From assembly GCF_051020765.1 (NCBI RefSeq), contig NC_134935.1, forward strand, positions 10,913,579 to 10,977,578: a DNA stretch of 64,000 nt. The letters run 5' to 3'. The translations under genes were made by a program, and so were the position numbers. The DNA comes from Lasioglossum baleicum. Its lineage: Eukaryota; Arthropoda; Insecta; Hymenoptera; Halictidae. The notes under the pieces are model-generated. The model worked only from the letters and a program-made list of their open reading frames with translations. It made no database searches and was not told where the DNA came from. The first letter of the stretch is position 1. Each line of letters opens with the position of its first letter. Positions 1 through 12,524 of the stretch are shown in pieces.

Positions 1-560
1 GAGTTGGTTCGCCGGCTCTCCGGCCGCGCCATTGTACGGCTGCGCCCGCTTTTTACCGAGTTAACTACCTTTTTCTTCTGGCGCGGACGTCGAGCGCTAG
101 ATTCGTGGACCGCTGCTTAATTCTCTTTTTCCGTATACTCCGACCGCTCCCACCAACGCCGCCCTACCCTTCCCACCGTCCTCCACATTCGAACTCATGG
201 AAACGTAATCTTTTATTTTTTTTTTTTTCGTTTTGTTTTCGAGGCTCCGCTCGCCCGGATGCGCGAGGCCGCAGTCTTATTCCTTTGCTTTCTCTCTCTC
301 TCTCTCTCTCTCCTTCTTGCTTTCTCTCTCGCCACCCAGCCAGCAAACAATAGAGGAGCCGCGCGATCTTCCAGGTTTTGTTTGCGATCGAGCCCACGCG
401 GTTTTGTTATAAATTACAATTACCGGAGAGAGATTGAAACCGACGTTCCCCGGTGGGTGTTGCCCTCGCTACCCTCTGTGCCGGTTATTGCGAAATACCG
501 AGGAAACGGCGATATCGCGCACAAGATTTCGAGTTCGGTTTCAAATTAATGCTCACGTGG
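1..560. other. GC-rich low-complexity stretch, no gene called
   Basis: GC-rich sequence with a TC microsatellite at about 290-313 and a T-tract near 210-230. Short overlapping frames on both strands have no recognisable domains. The base composition resembles a promoter or 5'-exon region of a gene outside or extending from the window, but I see no initiator context or splice donor that decides it. Confidence 0.3.
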
Positions 561-740
561 TCCTTGATTAGCGCGTTAATATATCATAAGAAAAGTAACA
601 CAAGGCAGAAAAAGGAAATTTTACCGGAGAGCCATTTGAAAACTACCTGAAATTGCTAATTGTTTTTTTTTTGTGCATCAGCAACTTAAAAATGTGAATG
701 AATTTGTTGTTACTTAGATACTGGGTTAATTGTCATGCAT

Positions 741-975
741 GATCTACAAAACATATATTTTAAATTTTCATTAAAGACCCAAATAAAAAGGTTTTAGAAA
801 TACCTTTTTTATTTCTGCATGTAAACTTGTAAATTATAATTTTTAGAAAATCTTTTTTGCACATCATTTCATAAACCAATACTTCTAATTGATTATAAAA
901 AATCAGGTCGTTTGGTACAATTATAAAACAGTTACTCTGTTTTAAATGGCGTTCGAATACTTTTTTTACCCACTG
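741..975. repeat. Half copy of a Tc1/mariner-type hairpin element
   Basis: This 235-bp stretch is the right arm of the element found complete at 6715-7358. It runs from the GATCTACAAAACATAT block through the AT-rich arm to a terminal CACTG followed by TA, the same end and target dinucleotide as the full copy. The left arm is missing. It has no coding capacity. Confidence 0.7.
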
Positions 976-2045
976 TATATGCACGAACAAACAGTGACTT
1001 TCTCGTGTGAGCGAATAATATATATTTATTCATTGTAGAAGAGAGCATGATAAAAATTAAACTGAAGTTTCGAAAATATTTTAACTCAATAGTACGACGA
1101 ACCCCGAACGTTTTATTTAAGAATTCGTGAAATGGACGAAGTTCCAAGCTAGTAATAGAACCCTACTCCGGTGACGCACGTATCCGTGTTTAAAACAATA
1201 CCAGCTTTTCTCTTGATACAATTTTCTCCAAAACAGTAACTGAATTGACTGTTTTTCAACGTAGAATTGTTCCGTTGCCACAGTTCAATGCATGGAAATA
1301 AAAAACGGACGACTTTTTTATCCGATATCGCATTTTTTTAGTTCAAGTAACATACATAGTACTGGAAAACATTCGAGAAAATTGATTTTTAAAAAATTGC
1401 TGCGTAAAAGCTAGCATTTAAAACGTTTTGAAAAACAGCCCGTGTGAGACACGGTTATGAAGAACATTGTTCTAAAAAATTCTCTTGAAAACTTCCCGTT
1501 CCATGTGTCCGACAACGAAGCTTACTTTTCGACAAAGTCCCACGAAGAATAACGGGTTGACCTTTCTTTGTTACCGGTGAACAATCATCCATATTTGATT
1601 AAGTTGATTAACTTACTTAAGAAAATTACAGAAGTTACAAGAAAAAAAATGATTACTGTTTTACAATTTTGAATACGCGTATGGCTATAATCCGATGCTA
1701 ACACATTAAAATTTCCATGCGATTATCTTCATTATTCCTTATCCTTATTATTCCTATAATTATCTTCATTAATTTATTATTGTATGATTCGCGCGAGATA
1801 TCACTTTTCACGACTGCCACAATATCCCGATAATTGATTCTTTTCTAGAATCCTAACCCACTTTGCGTCGGGTCGTCGACGTGAACGGACTTATTACACA
1901 CTCTAATAGAATTTCCTAAAAAAAAAATGTAGACGATTACACGTTTGACGGCTCTCACCGTTTCTGCACTTAACGTTAACTGAATTCCCTGTTTCTGCAG
2001 TTGACTTTAATTAACTTTGCACGCTACGAGTTACATTCCTCTTTT
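976..2045. other. AT-rich intergenic sequence, nothing recognised
   Basis: AT-rich sequence with many stop codons in all frames. I see no exon, RNA gene or clear repeat here. Confidence 0.5.
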
Positions 2046-2320
2046 CTAAATCGATTTTGCGGGGCGGCATGCGCGCGCGCGCGCGATCGTGGGCGCGGAC
2101 GACTCGCGAGTAGCAGCAGCGCGACGCGACGCGACGGGGTTAAAACAATAAGGACGGTTAATTGGCATTAGCACTCGGTGGAATGGATCGGATCGTTGAT
2201 CCCGATCGAACATCCGGCATCGGTGGCCGACGGTGACCGGCGCCGTCGCCGGATCGACCGCGTTTATTAAAAGTAATTCAGCCGCCGGCATCCACTCGGT
2301 GGTCGCAAAATTCTTTTATA
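2046..2320. other. CpG-rich patch with a short CG dinucleotide run
   Basis: An abrupt GC-rich island of about 270 bp inside AT-rich DNA, beginning with a CG run at about 2068-2084 and continuing with many CpG dinucleotides. This could be a promoter or enhancer-like CpG patch. No transcript structure is visible. Confidence 0.35.
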
Positions 2321-3898
2321 GCGAGACAAATGAAGGTCATCGTACTTAACGAGCGCAATTTTTTACTGGCCGGCGTTTCGCCCCGCGTTCCGTCCCTTTT
2401 CCCTATCGTATGGCGTCCGTCGTCGCTCGACTGGAAAGCCCGACGTCCCCTGCGAGAGATCGTTCAGCGACCCCGTCGATTTCGAACCTCGGCTAACAAA
2501 CTAGACGTATAAAGTCTAGAATCGTTCAGCGATTCGGTCTCTCTTCCTCTCTCTTTCTCTCTTCCCACCATTCAGAGAGCCAGAGAGGGGGCTCTATCTC
2601 TCTTCCTCGTCGGCCACAAGGAAACCGTAAACGATTATTGTGCGCGCGGCTCGCACCGTCGTTAAAAGCCTCGCGGCGACTGAATTCAACGACTGAAACT
2701 TTCGAGACTCGCCACCCGTATGCCCGGACACGTGAACAACCACCGTTCACCCTGCAGACACGAATATTGGATAATAGGAACCGCTCCAAGAACTAACGAC
2801 GTTCAAAGACTAATCAAGTTACCGCATTCCCTCCTTCCAACCGGATCTGATTGTTCTCGGTGGCGTGCACAACGGAATATTTATGGGGAAAGTTTTTTCA
2901 ATTCTATCGCGAGAGCGGGGTAGCCTGTAACGAACTGATTTGTTCGAGACTCTTGATCGTTATAGCATTCGTTTGTTATAGGATAAAGAGGGAAAGGGTG
3001 TGCATTGGGGTAGCGAGGTAAGATATCATAAAAACGATAATCGAAAAATTCTAGACATTTATCAATCGTACTATAACGAAGCTATTGTATTGTAACAGTT
3101 AGGTGGTTAGTGGAAATATTTGAGGAAGCACACGTTTTTCCTTTAGAGCTATGAGATCGTTCAGCTGCAGAGTCGATCTTATTTCATATGTTAACAAGAT
3201 TTATAATAAATATACTGCGTGGACCGGTGTTGATGGAACAACCGTGGAAGAAATGATTCTACATGAGAAAATAAGTCGAAGTTTTTATTCTATATTTTCG
3301 ACTCCACCCCTTCTGCGGTTGTACCATAAATATTGGGATACCCTGTATATTTAAAAACGGCGACTTAACTTTTGTTATATTAAAATCTTCGTTCTATCTG
3401 CTTTTACAATATTAAAAATTGCAATATTTTTTATTTCTTGTAGAAATAATGTCTGTCTCTGGAAAACGATAATTACACACAATATGTTAAAAGTAATGTA
3501 AGTTATATTTATAGCAGATGGCAAGGTATATTACGGGTTTAACATACCTTTTAACATTGAAAATTAGTATATTATATCGTATCACTCAGCGAGTCAGCTA
3601 AATTTAAAGCCTTTGAAATTTATATTGAGCATGTCAAGCTTTCTCACCCCCTCTATGTATCTTCCACTTCTCTGTCTTTCTTGAATAATCGATACGAACA
3701 CGCTAATTTGATAATCATATTTCCCAACAATTTTGAACGCATACGAATCCATTTAAACAATTAAATGGGCCAGTACTATTGACAAACCATAGTGCCGTGT
3801 TCGTGTACGCACAAACAGAGAGTTCCAATCGTTGCAAAGCGAAAGAGAACACAAATAATTTGAGAATTTAAGAGAAAGAAAGTGTGTCAACAGTTATA
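2321..3898. other. Intergenic, no gene recognised
   Basis: Mixed composition. A CT/AG-rich patch lies near 2540-2610. A short piece ending in ACCCTGTATA near 3340-3352 resembles the termini of the hairpin elements seen elsewhere, so it may be an element end. No protein domain is seen in any frame. Confidence 0.4.
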
Positions 3899-4740
3899 CA
3901 GTTAGGAGCATAACTGATCACATATTTTAAATCAGAATAACTTTTTTATGAATGGACGAAACAACTTGAATTTCTCTGTAAGGCTAGAAGAATTAGTTTA
4001 GTAAATGACGTCTAAAAAATATGTTGAAAAAATGCATTTGGTCGGAATTGTGGAAAACAATAGTAAAAATGGATTTTTTCAACTTTTTTAACTGGGCCAA
4101 TAACGAACATGTAAAAAATGTGTTCGGTCAACTATTATAAATTATATACGTTCTGAAAATTTAATTGAAATTGGTTAATTGGTTTATGAATTATAAACGA
4201 CCAAATGTGGTAAAAAGGTCGAAAATCATGAATAGACTGCGGATCTTTATGCAAAATAAAAAATGTTTGCATTGACTGCAGGACACAGGACCCAAATAAA
4301 ATATGCATTCTTCTTTTAATTATCCTAACGAGCTGAAATTAATACACTGATGTCCTTAAAACGTCTTAATTCGTCCACTACTTTAAATTGTACGTATCCA
4401 TTTTCGTCATAAATGCATTAAATCCGCAGTCTAATCACGAAAAATTGCAATTTACCACTTTTGGTCGTTTATAATTCGTAAACCAATTAACTAATTTCAA
4501 TGAAATTTCCAGAACGTATATAATTTATACGAGTTGACCGAACACATTTTTTAAATTTTCTTTATTGGCCCAGCTAAAAAAGTTGGAAAAATCAATTTTT
4601 GCTATTGTTTTTCACAATTCCGACCAATGCATATTTTCAACATATTTTCTAGAAGACATTTAGAAATTAAAGTCGCTTGGTCCATTCGCAAAAAAGTTAT
4701 TCTGATTTAAAATGTGTGTTATCAATTATGCTCCAGACTG
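3899..4740. mobile_element. Foldback/hairpin TIR element, TA target site, with a nested MITE
   Basis: The two halves are long inverted copies of each other: about 330 bp of left arm (3899-4230) reappears reverse-complemented at about 4435-4740. The ends read CAGT..GGAGCATAA and its complement and are flanked by TA on both sides (3897-3898 and 4741-4742). CAGT termini with a TA duplication are characteristic of Tc1/mariner-type non-autonomous elements. There is no transposase. The centre is occupied by another small element (4234-4432). Arm divergence is moderate, so this is an old insertion. Confidence 0.85.
4234..4432. mobile_element. Small TIR element nested at the centre of the hairpin
   Basis: A roughly 199-bp element with termini AGACTGCGGAT and ATCCGCAGTCT, each followed inward by sequence ending in ATGCA. 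Related ends occur at 48941-49532, 55035-55187 and in degenerate form around 5437-5634, so this is a dispersed family. It is non-coding and lies exactly between the two arms of the 3899-4740 hairpin. Confidence 0.7.
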
Positions 4741-5436
4741 TAGATTGCAATCTCGGCAACGACCTTAAACGATCGATAATTAAATAATAAAATCTAAAGA
4801 TCAAAGCCGCGGTTCTTTCACTTCTGATTTTCGTTTGATATTGCCATGTGGAGAGTCACTTTTCAAATTTTCTCCCACCTGTTGCCGAATATTTGGTACA
4901 AAATTAATTTAAAAGCTTATACTGCACAAAGAACGAAAAGTCAAATATCCTTTATCCAAACACGTTATCAAATTTAACACGTTAAGTGGCAGAAACGATT
5001 TTTTCCATGAATAGAGAATGTTTTACGAACTTCATCGCAGCGTCCTAATAAATGCGGGCAACGCGTGCCGCGAACGTTGAGCCACTGTATAACATACGGG
5101 TGTTGAGTTTTATTATCACAAGCAACGCCGGTCCTCCTATAATGTTAAATATTTGCCCGTCAATAGCCGTCCGATGGGCATTGTAACAACGTATCGTTTT
5201 AATGAAGCAACAACTTTTTACGCGCAACATCCAATAATATCGGCTGGCCGATTTTATTGGAACGCGAACGCTCCACGGTGAACCATAATCGTGTGCAACT
5301 CATTTTTCATCGTGTAACGGTATACAGCCTGATGTTTCGAAGGAATACTTCGATAATACGTGGGAATACATGCACGTGGTAGGTCAGACTGACTTTTCAG
5401 ACCACTTAGCACTGTTGGCAGATCAGAAGTTGACCA

Positions 5437-5634
5437 GTGGACTGCGGATGTTTATGCTATCTCCAAGTTCTATAGACAATATTAAGACAGTAGGATCAAA
5501 TAAAATCCTGTTTTTATTGGCAATGGCATTTTCAGATCCAAAATAAATAAAAATCGTACTAAATTCAGTCGAATTTGATACTACAAGTATTTTTTGAAAA
5601 TTTTATAAGCCGTAAATGCATAAAGATCCGCTTT
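5437..5634. repeat. Degenerate member of the AGACTGCGGAT TIR family
   Basis: One end reads GGACTGCGGATGTTTATGC (about 5437-5455) and the other, inverted, reads GCATAAAGATCCGC (about 5617-5630). Size and ends match the small family seen at 4234-4432, with more decay. There is no coding content. Confidence 0.4.
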
Positions 5635-6714
5635 TCTACAAACTCCAATATGAAAAATTTCAAAAAAACGGTTCTCCACCCTCTGCGAGGGTTTAGTATT
5701 TGTTTTAAGCTATCGAATGAATTTCTAGACGTGATAAAATACTATTGCGAAGCCAGATGTATATGCCTGGTGGGAGGCAAGTGGAAGAAACCGCGGGAGC
5801 TGGTATTTACACTCGAAAACGGCGTCCGTGCCAAGCTTCAGACACTCGTTAAAGGTAGCCGGGATATTCTAGGACTCGGGGACGCCGGTATGGATGTCGG
5901 TTTCAAGCTTCCGGTGGACAAGCTCATTAAAAACTAACAATCGCGCAATTTTGCCGGACTCGCGGAGTGTACGTTACTTTTAGCGCGTCCCTTGTGCATC
6001 ATTCAGGATTATGCGCCAGTCGGCAGCGTGACCGAGTGGTTCGTCGCGAGAGGATAGGCTCGCCACAAGCTGCTCAGAAATTCTTATTTTCCCATTCACC
6101 TGGATGCCGGGGACACCCGGTTTAACACGGTTAACACGGTCAAACGGAGTCTGACACACAGGGTGAACCGTAGTTATGGACAGCGGCTCATACTTGGCGA
6201 CACACGACGTGACGTTTAATGCTCAGAGCCTCGAGAGGTTGCCACGGCTTGTGTGCAGATACGTACACAGAGTGAACAGCGCCCCCCGGCCGCGTCCGGA
6301 TAAAATTATTACTTCGAAACATTTGCATTATAAAGTGGTGCATCGGGCGCATTCGCCAGGAGCGACGGAAAGGGGAGAAAAATGGAGCAGCTCCGTGGAA
6401 TACGTTTCTCTCGGCCTCGGAGTGCTACCGCCACTTCATACCGAGGGGCCAACTCGGTCGCTTTAACCCGCATTCGCGACTGCGCCCCAGCAATAGCCTC
6501 CAAATGAAAAATCTACTCTACGCGACGCGTACTTACCGCGATCCGATGGAAATCAAAACGCTCTCGATAACTCCCGCTCGAATCTCCACGGAATCTTTGA
6601 TCGTTGTTCTCGATCTCGTTCTCCCTGGGCAATACGCCCTCAACCTGAACCGCAGTCGCAACGATTCCTAGTGGTCCGTAATCGCCGAAACGCGGGAAAA
6701 TGACAAGATATCTA
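5635..6714. other. Intergenic; one unassigned 120-codon frame and a dispersed repeat
   Basis: A plus-strand frame of 120 codons spans 5575-5937. It has no recognised motif and starts inside a decayed TIR repeat, so I do not call it a gene. Sequence at about 6380-6470, containing CCAACTCGGTCGCTTTA, recurs in diverged form at about 8775-8875, marking a dispersed non-coding repeat. Confidence 0.4.
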
Positions 6715-7358
6715 CAGTGGCCCACAAAAGTGTTCGTACGCCCTTTAAAACAGAATAACTTTTTATAATTGTACCAAACGCGCGACCTGATGTTTTCTAA
6801 GCAATTAGAAGCATTGGTTTACTAAGTGATGCGCAAAAAAAATTTCCAACACTATAATTTACAAGGTTACATGCAAAAATAAAAAAGGTATTTTTTAAAA
6901 CTTTTTTATTTGGGCCCTTAATGAAATTTTAAAATATATGTTTTGTAGATCTATGTTATAGTTATACACATACTGACAATTTCATCGAAATCGATTGAGA
7001 TACATACGAGCTACGAGCGGTTAAAAATGGTGGAAATCGTAGTTTTTCACGACTTTTGATCAGTTTCTGCTTAAAATCCACAGAATCGTACATCTTTCGA
7101 TGCGTGTCGTTTTTTCTTGCGTCAATAGATCTACAAAACATATCTTAAATTTTCATTAAAGGGCCCAAATAAAAAAGTTTTAGATAATGCCTTTTTTAAG
7201 TTTGCATGTAACCTTGTAAATTATAATTTTTGGAAAATTCTTTTGCACATCATTTTGTAAAAAGCTTCTAATTGCTTACAAAACATCAGAACATTTGGTA
7301 CAATTTTTGAAAAGTTGTTCTGTTTTAAAGGCCGTACGAACACTTTTGTGGGCCACTG
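6715..7358. mobile_element. Tc1-like hairpin MITE with TA target duplication
   Basis: Both ends carry a near-identical inverted terminus beginning CAGTGGCCCACAAAAGTGTT and ending with its complement, flanked by TA at 6713-6714 and 7359-7360. The inverted similarity continues inward for about 250 bp per arm, so the 644-bp element folds into one long hairpin. CAGTG ends with a TA duplication fit the Tc1/mariner superfamily. There is no transposase ORF, so it is non-autonomous. A half copy lies at 741-975. Confidence 0.9.
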
Positions 7359-7390
7359 TATGTATTATTAAATTAACAAAAGTGTGTTTG

Positions 7391-8456
7391 AACCCTTCGC
7401 AGTCGGAGCTATTTTAACTCGAAAATTAAACATTCCTTCCGACCTAGAATTATGGATATGAAATTGACATAATATCTCATATAATACTTAAATGGGCAGT
7501 AATACATTTAATAATGTAAACGATATTGTGAGTGATGGTACAGCAATTTTTAATACTGCGGCTATTAGATTGCTGCATATGAAATGTCTGAAAAGAAATA
7601 CTATAACCGCCTGCAGGTTTATTATATGTATAATTTTACGTAATGGGCGAATGAAAATTCACGGAATATTAAAACATATTTGAAATTCGACGGCGGCGCG
7701 TACACATCGGCGATAGGCTGTATTTCTGCGAATCGGCGTCTGAAATGCGAAGCATTAGCAAAAGATGATATAACGCGCGAATAAAATTGTATCTCGTGAA
7801 CTTCCGAGGATTTGCCGGGCCACGGTATAACGAGCAAATAAAATTGTATCGCCACTCGGCAAACAAGATTTTCACGCGAATGGGAGCAGGTCAAATCGAA
7901 AATGGCAAAAGCAACGAAATTTTGCCAACGGTGTAGCCGTGTCGCCGGGCTTGGGCCATGCCACGCCCTGATTGAAACGCCGCTGATTTTGACGACAATC
8001 GTGTTAAACTAGACGATTCGATTTACGCAACCTCATCGTACGGACGTTTCTCACATCTGACGCCTACGTTCCCGCGGTCGAACATCATTACACTCGGCAA
8101 ATATCGCGATTGACCGATAACCGGTCTCGACCTGGCAGTGCGAGATCGACGATCGGATCGATGCGATAGTAGAATGATTTTTCTACTGCGCTCGCATGAG
8201 AAATATATTTCATAATCTCATCGAGAAAAACAAAGATTCGTGGGCCTGAGATAAGCCACCAAAAATTGCTGTACCATTATTCAAAATGTTATTTACATTA
8301 TTAAATATATGTCGGTATCTAATCAATTACTACTTGTATGAGGTATTATATCAATTTCATATCCAAAAAATTAAAAAAATCATAGGGAATAAAATTATTC
8401 CAGGACGTAAAAAACGTTTAATTTTCGAGTTAAAATAGCTCCGAATACAAAGGGTT
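7391..8456. mobile_element. TIR element of about 1.07 kb with ~165-bp inverted arms
   Basis: The sequence from 7391 (AACCCTTCGCAGTCGGAGC) through about 7555 reappears inverted at about 8270-8456, which ends in a diverged complement terminating GGGTT. About 700 bp between the arms is not inverted and holds only short frames without recognised domains. Flanks are TTGA on the left and TTAA on the right, suggesting a decayed TTAA target site. It is probably a non-autonomous DNA transposon. Confidence 0.65.
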
Positions 8457-8774
8457 AAATTGTATTGGTCATTTTTACTGTGTCCGGTAATAGGGGATAA
8501 TACTTCACGATTTCTTAAAATTATATAACCAAACTATTCTGTTAATTCAAGTTAATTATTTTGGTTTCGACGCAGGATAAAACAATAAAATTTCCTTATT
8601 TATTTAAGGAAAACCTTAAAAACGTCCGGTACAAGGGAAACTGCCCCCTACAACTCGAGCGCCGCGACGGATTTGAGAGACGAAACTTTCTATGGTAATT
8701 CATACTTCGGCCTGGGCCGGAATGTTTGTGCATACGCGAGCGTCGCATTCTATTACTGAATTACGTTCGAGTAA

Positions 8775-8875
8775 GAAAATGGAGCAGTGCGGTGGGTGCG
8801 GTTCACTTGGTTACGTGGTGTAACACCACCACTTCACAGTGACCGACCAACTCGGTCGCTTTAGCCTGCATATCC
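8775..8875. repeat. Dispersed repeat, second copy of the 6380-6470 sequence
   Basis: The stretch starting AAAATGGAGCAG and running to CCAACTCGGTCGCTTTAGCC is a diverged copy of sequence at about 6380-6470, in the same orientation. The family is unknown and the sequence non-coding. Confidence 0.5.
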
Positions 8876-10072
8876 CCGGTAGCTACCCGAGCGCTACCCT
8901 CCGGTATAAAAAAAAGCGATGAAAGTGTGCTTGGACTATTAATTATTGGCAGCTTTACCTTTGCCGCGCCATTAAGTCGATGATTTTACTGCACGTGATT
9001 AAACTTCCCTCTTCCCCCCTTCCTCCCCAGCCTCCTCGCTTACTCACCCCATCTCGTACGATTTCCTGATTTCAAAGACCCGTCCTGACCCCGTTCGATC
9101 AGCGACGCGCGATTCGTGAAACGTCGTGACGAGACTTTGCAATTATTGCCGCAGCGGAAAAATATTTGCCGACCGTGGAAATTCGGAGAGCTTCGCTTCC
9201 CTGTGGGCAACCCGGGTCGTTTATATCCGGAACGAAATTTCACTCTTCAATTTCTTTCCAATATTTATTTTTTCCCATTAATGTTCCGGACATTTGACGT
9301 TCCAACGATTATACAGGGCGTCTGTTTCATCTCGATACATTTCATCCACGAAGAAAAATGACTGTGTTAACACCTCGTTGAATTTGTCTAAAGACACGCT
9401 ATCACATTATGCAGACAGACGCATTCTATTATCACTAAAGTATCAAAAAATATTGACTTGTTCAAACAATTTATTCATAGCATCATTTCATTAAAAGATA
9501 TTTCACTCAATTGAGATAAAACAGACAGTCTGTATATTAAAATACAGACTTCAATACGTATTCCAGAATATTTTTTAAACCTGGAACAGTAAACAAATTA
9601 GTCGTGATTACACGCGACCCAGGATACCCGCGGATTGTGCAAAAAAAGATGCTTGTCCACAGAAGGCTAAACCTCCGTTAATTTCAATCGGTCGCTGGAT
9701 TTCGAATCGCTAGATATTGTCGCTAGATAAAGCGAAATATCAGAAATATATCGGATACAAACGAGACAACTAGCCATGAATAACATAGGTATAACAATAA
9801 GCGGATTTTCGCGGATCTTCGCGACTGTTCACATTCATCCGCGGCTATTCGCATTTGATCGTTAAAATTCGAGCGCATGTGCGAATGAACGCATGTTGCT
9901 GGGATGCATTGATTCCGCGATGACGCTGGGTCATTTTCACCCGTCCGCTGTGAACAGTTGATTTTTACAGAGAAATATTACTTGGACAGAAAATATTTGA
10001 AAACAATAATATTTCATGGGAACAGAAAGCAACCAAATTCCTACGACAGTGTGCACGTCCAGTTCGTACTAC
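8876..10072. other. Intergenic, no gene recognised
   Basis: No domain, tRNA or clear repeat is seen. A TACAGGGCGTCTG motif near 9312 resembles the CAGGGTGTCT terminus of the 28931-29347 element family and may be an isolated end. Confidence 0.4.
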
Positions 10073-11203
10073 CCAGTATATTTTAGTATATTTTAATTTA
10101 TTCTAGTGCATTCGAATACATTTTAGTATTTTCTAGTATATTCCAATATTTTTCAGTATCTTGTATATTCCAGTATATTTGAATACATATATCCCAGTAT
10201 ATTTGAATATATTCTGGTATATCTTAATATATTCTACTATATTTGAATATATATTCTAGTATATTCTAGTACATTCGATTATATTCTAGTATTTTCTAAT
10301 ACAGGGTGAGTCACCTAACTTTGCCACCCCAAATGATTTTGTTGTTTTTAAAGATACGTCAAATGTCTGAAGGACAAAGTTGAATGGTAAAATGAGCCCC
10401 ATACTATACCAAAAAAATGTTTGTTTTTATGTAATTTTTTTAGAACTTGAGGGTCACCTTCATATTTTTAAATAGAATGAGGTATTTTTTAATACACCAG
10501 TCGATACAGCTGGGCATTCGATATAAAAAAATAGTAACCTATGTATGTCGAAAAGTTAGTAGGTCAGGAGATATTTCAATTTAAATAATTCTAAAACACC
10601 ATTACTGTCGTGTGTATTAATTAGCGTTTATTTACTAGTGTAACGTCTTAGTACGACAGTAATGGTGTTTTAGAATTATTTAAATTGAAATATCTCCTGA
10701 ACTACAAACTTTTTGACATACATAGGTTACTAGTTTTTCATAACGAATGTCCAGCTGCATCGATTGGTGTATTAAAAAATACCTCATTCCATTTAAAAAA
10801 ATGAAGGTGACCTTCATTTCTCTAAAAAAATTACATAAAAACAAAAATTTCTTTGGTATCGTATAGGCCCCCCATTTTACCATTTAACTTTGTCCTTCAG
10901 ACATTAGACGTATCTTTAAAAATAACAAAGATATTTGAGGTGGCAACGTTAGGTGACTCTCACCCTGTACATATATACTAGTATATTTGAATATGTATAT
11001 TCTATTATATTTTAGTGCATTTGAGTCTATTCAAGTATATTCTAGTATGTTCTATTATATTATAGTTATAATAATTACATTATATTAAATAATTATATTA
11101 TAGATATAAGGAAATATTTATATTATAGTACATTCGAATACGTTCTAGTGTGTTGTAGTATATTCTAATATATTCTAGTGTATTCTAGTATATTCTAGCG
11201 AAA
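10073..11203. repeat. AT-rich minisatellite (TATTCTAGTA-like units), split by an insertion
   Basis: Degenerate 10-12 bp units of the form TATTCTAGTATATT fill 10073-10299 and resume at about 10970-11203. The interruption is exactly the hairpin element at 10302-10967, so the element landed in a pre-existing array of about 460 bp. Confidence 0.85.
10302..10967. mobile_element. 666-bp foldback element inserted in a minisatellite
   Basis: The termini are CAGGGTGAGTCACCTAAC and its inverted counterpart ending CACCCTG, flanked by TA (10300-10301 and 10968-10969). The two arms are inverted over nearly their whole length (about 300 bp each). A short central spacer lies near 10615-10655 between two inverted blocks, ACACCATTACTGTCG and CGACAGTAATGGTGT. 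There is no transposase. A right-arm fragment of the same family sits at 51800-52053, fused to a mariner fragment. Confidence 0.9.
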
Positions 11204-12207
11204 ACATTCCTTATCTTTCTCGAAGGTCAACGAGGATGGGGGGGGGGTGAAATAAAGGTAGCAGTTATACAAAACAATTTCACGAGCAAGTTTGTAAAAA
11301 TCAAGCTGACCAGAAATCAATAAATTGTGTCTGTTAACGAGCACTATACCCCATCGATAACCGCCGCTCCTGCCCGCCTTTATTGCATACTTATTAACGC
11401 GGAAAGTGAAAACGAACCTAAGCGCACCGTTATGAATACTAATTTCGCGGATCCACAGGTCACGGGGATATAACCCGCGGGATTGTAATCGAGCGGATTA
11501 CACAGTCGATAAAGCGGGAACTTGAAAGAGTTCGAAGCAGACAGCGACCATTAAAAAGCGAAAGAGGAAGACGGGATGGGGACGAGGGGAAAACAAGAGG
11601 CAGAATCGCGCGACGAATTATGGGATAACGCGTGTTGCACGAAATCCATTAAAGCGGAACGAGAAATCGATAGGGGTGGCATAAGGGAACGCGTGCCGCG
11701 AAAGACACTCTGTGATCCCGAAAACCCGCCCAGAAGACGAGAGCGGAAAACGCGAGAACGGCTAAAAATTATCGCAAATTCCGTGGAGGCGCACTGTGGC
11801 AGCTGGACCAAGCCGCGAGCCACGAATCGATCTCTTTCCTAGCCGCACTCCTCGCCCCCACATGCCAGCCTGCGTCCATCCTCTTGGCAGTTGTTGGCTC
11901 AATTTTTATTCCGCGGGTTACCAGCCGGTAACCTGATTAAACGCTCCATATAATTTAACAGCGGTCGCCGCCCGACCCCGCGGAATAACTTCTCTCTCAA
12001 CTGAGCGTTAAAATGCAGGAATGCAACTTGACAAACATCCGAGATACGGCTTCATAAACTCGCACCGACTTTATCTCCATCAAACCACGATTCGTGTCGT
12101 CGCATCGTCGCTGACAACCGGAAATTCCATACGGCGATAATAAACGCCGGATAATTGGACAACAACTGACTTCATTATCGTCTTTACTCCTCACAATCAG
12201 CCAGGTG
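11204..12207. other. Intergenic, moderately GC-rich; no gene called
   Basis: Overlapping sense and antisense frames of about 90 codons at 11551-11842 have no recognised domain and are mutual shadows. A G-run lies near 11239. Nothing else is supported. Confidence 0.4.
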
Positions 12208-12524
12208 TCACTTTCAAAATCTGCTCAAAGGTAATGATTTTATTAGACATTTCTGATACTTGCTAGCTGGAGGTTTTCTAAAAATGAATATTCCAAATTC
12301 GGAATCGTATGTTCAATAAGGTTGCTATAAAATTTTGTACTAGAGTTCTAATATGTTTTCTATTATTGTTCACTGGAGCCACTTCCAAAATGTATTCAAA
12401 AGTCACGATTTTATTAGACATTCCTGACACTTGCTAGCTCTGGAGGTTTTCTAAAAATAAATATTCCAAATTCGGAATCGTATGTTCAATAAGGTTGCTA
12501 CAAAATTTTTTACTGGAGTTCGTC
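12208..12524. repeat. Tandem direct duplication, two copies, ~171-bp period
   Basis: Copy 1 (about 12208-12352) and copy 2 (about 12379-12524) share long identical blocks such as AATTCGGAATCGTATGTTCA followed by ATAAGGTTGCTA, offset by 171 bases. Identity is high, with scattered substitutions and a 2-base insertion, so this is a fairly recent local duplication of non-coding DNA. Confidence 0.9.

Noticed and set aside
290..313. TC run as a polypyrimidine tract of a splice acceptor
   Set aside because: It is a plain microsatellite, and no coding exon follows that matches a known family.
6020..6060. tRNA A-box-like sequence (GTGACCGAGTGGTT)
   Set aside because: No B box, acceptor stem or terminator at the right distance.
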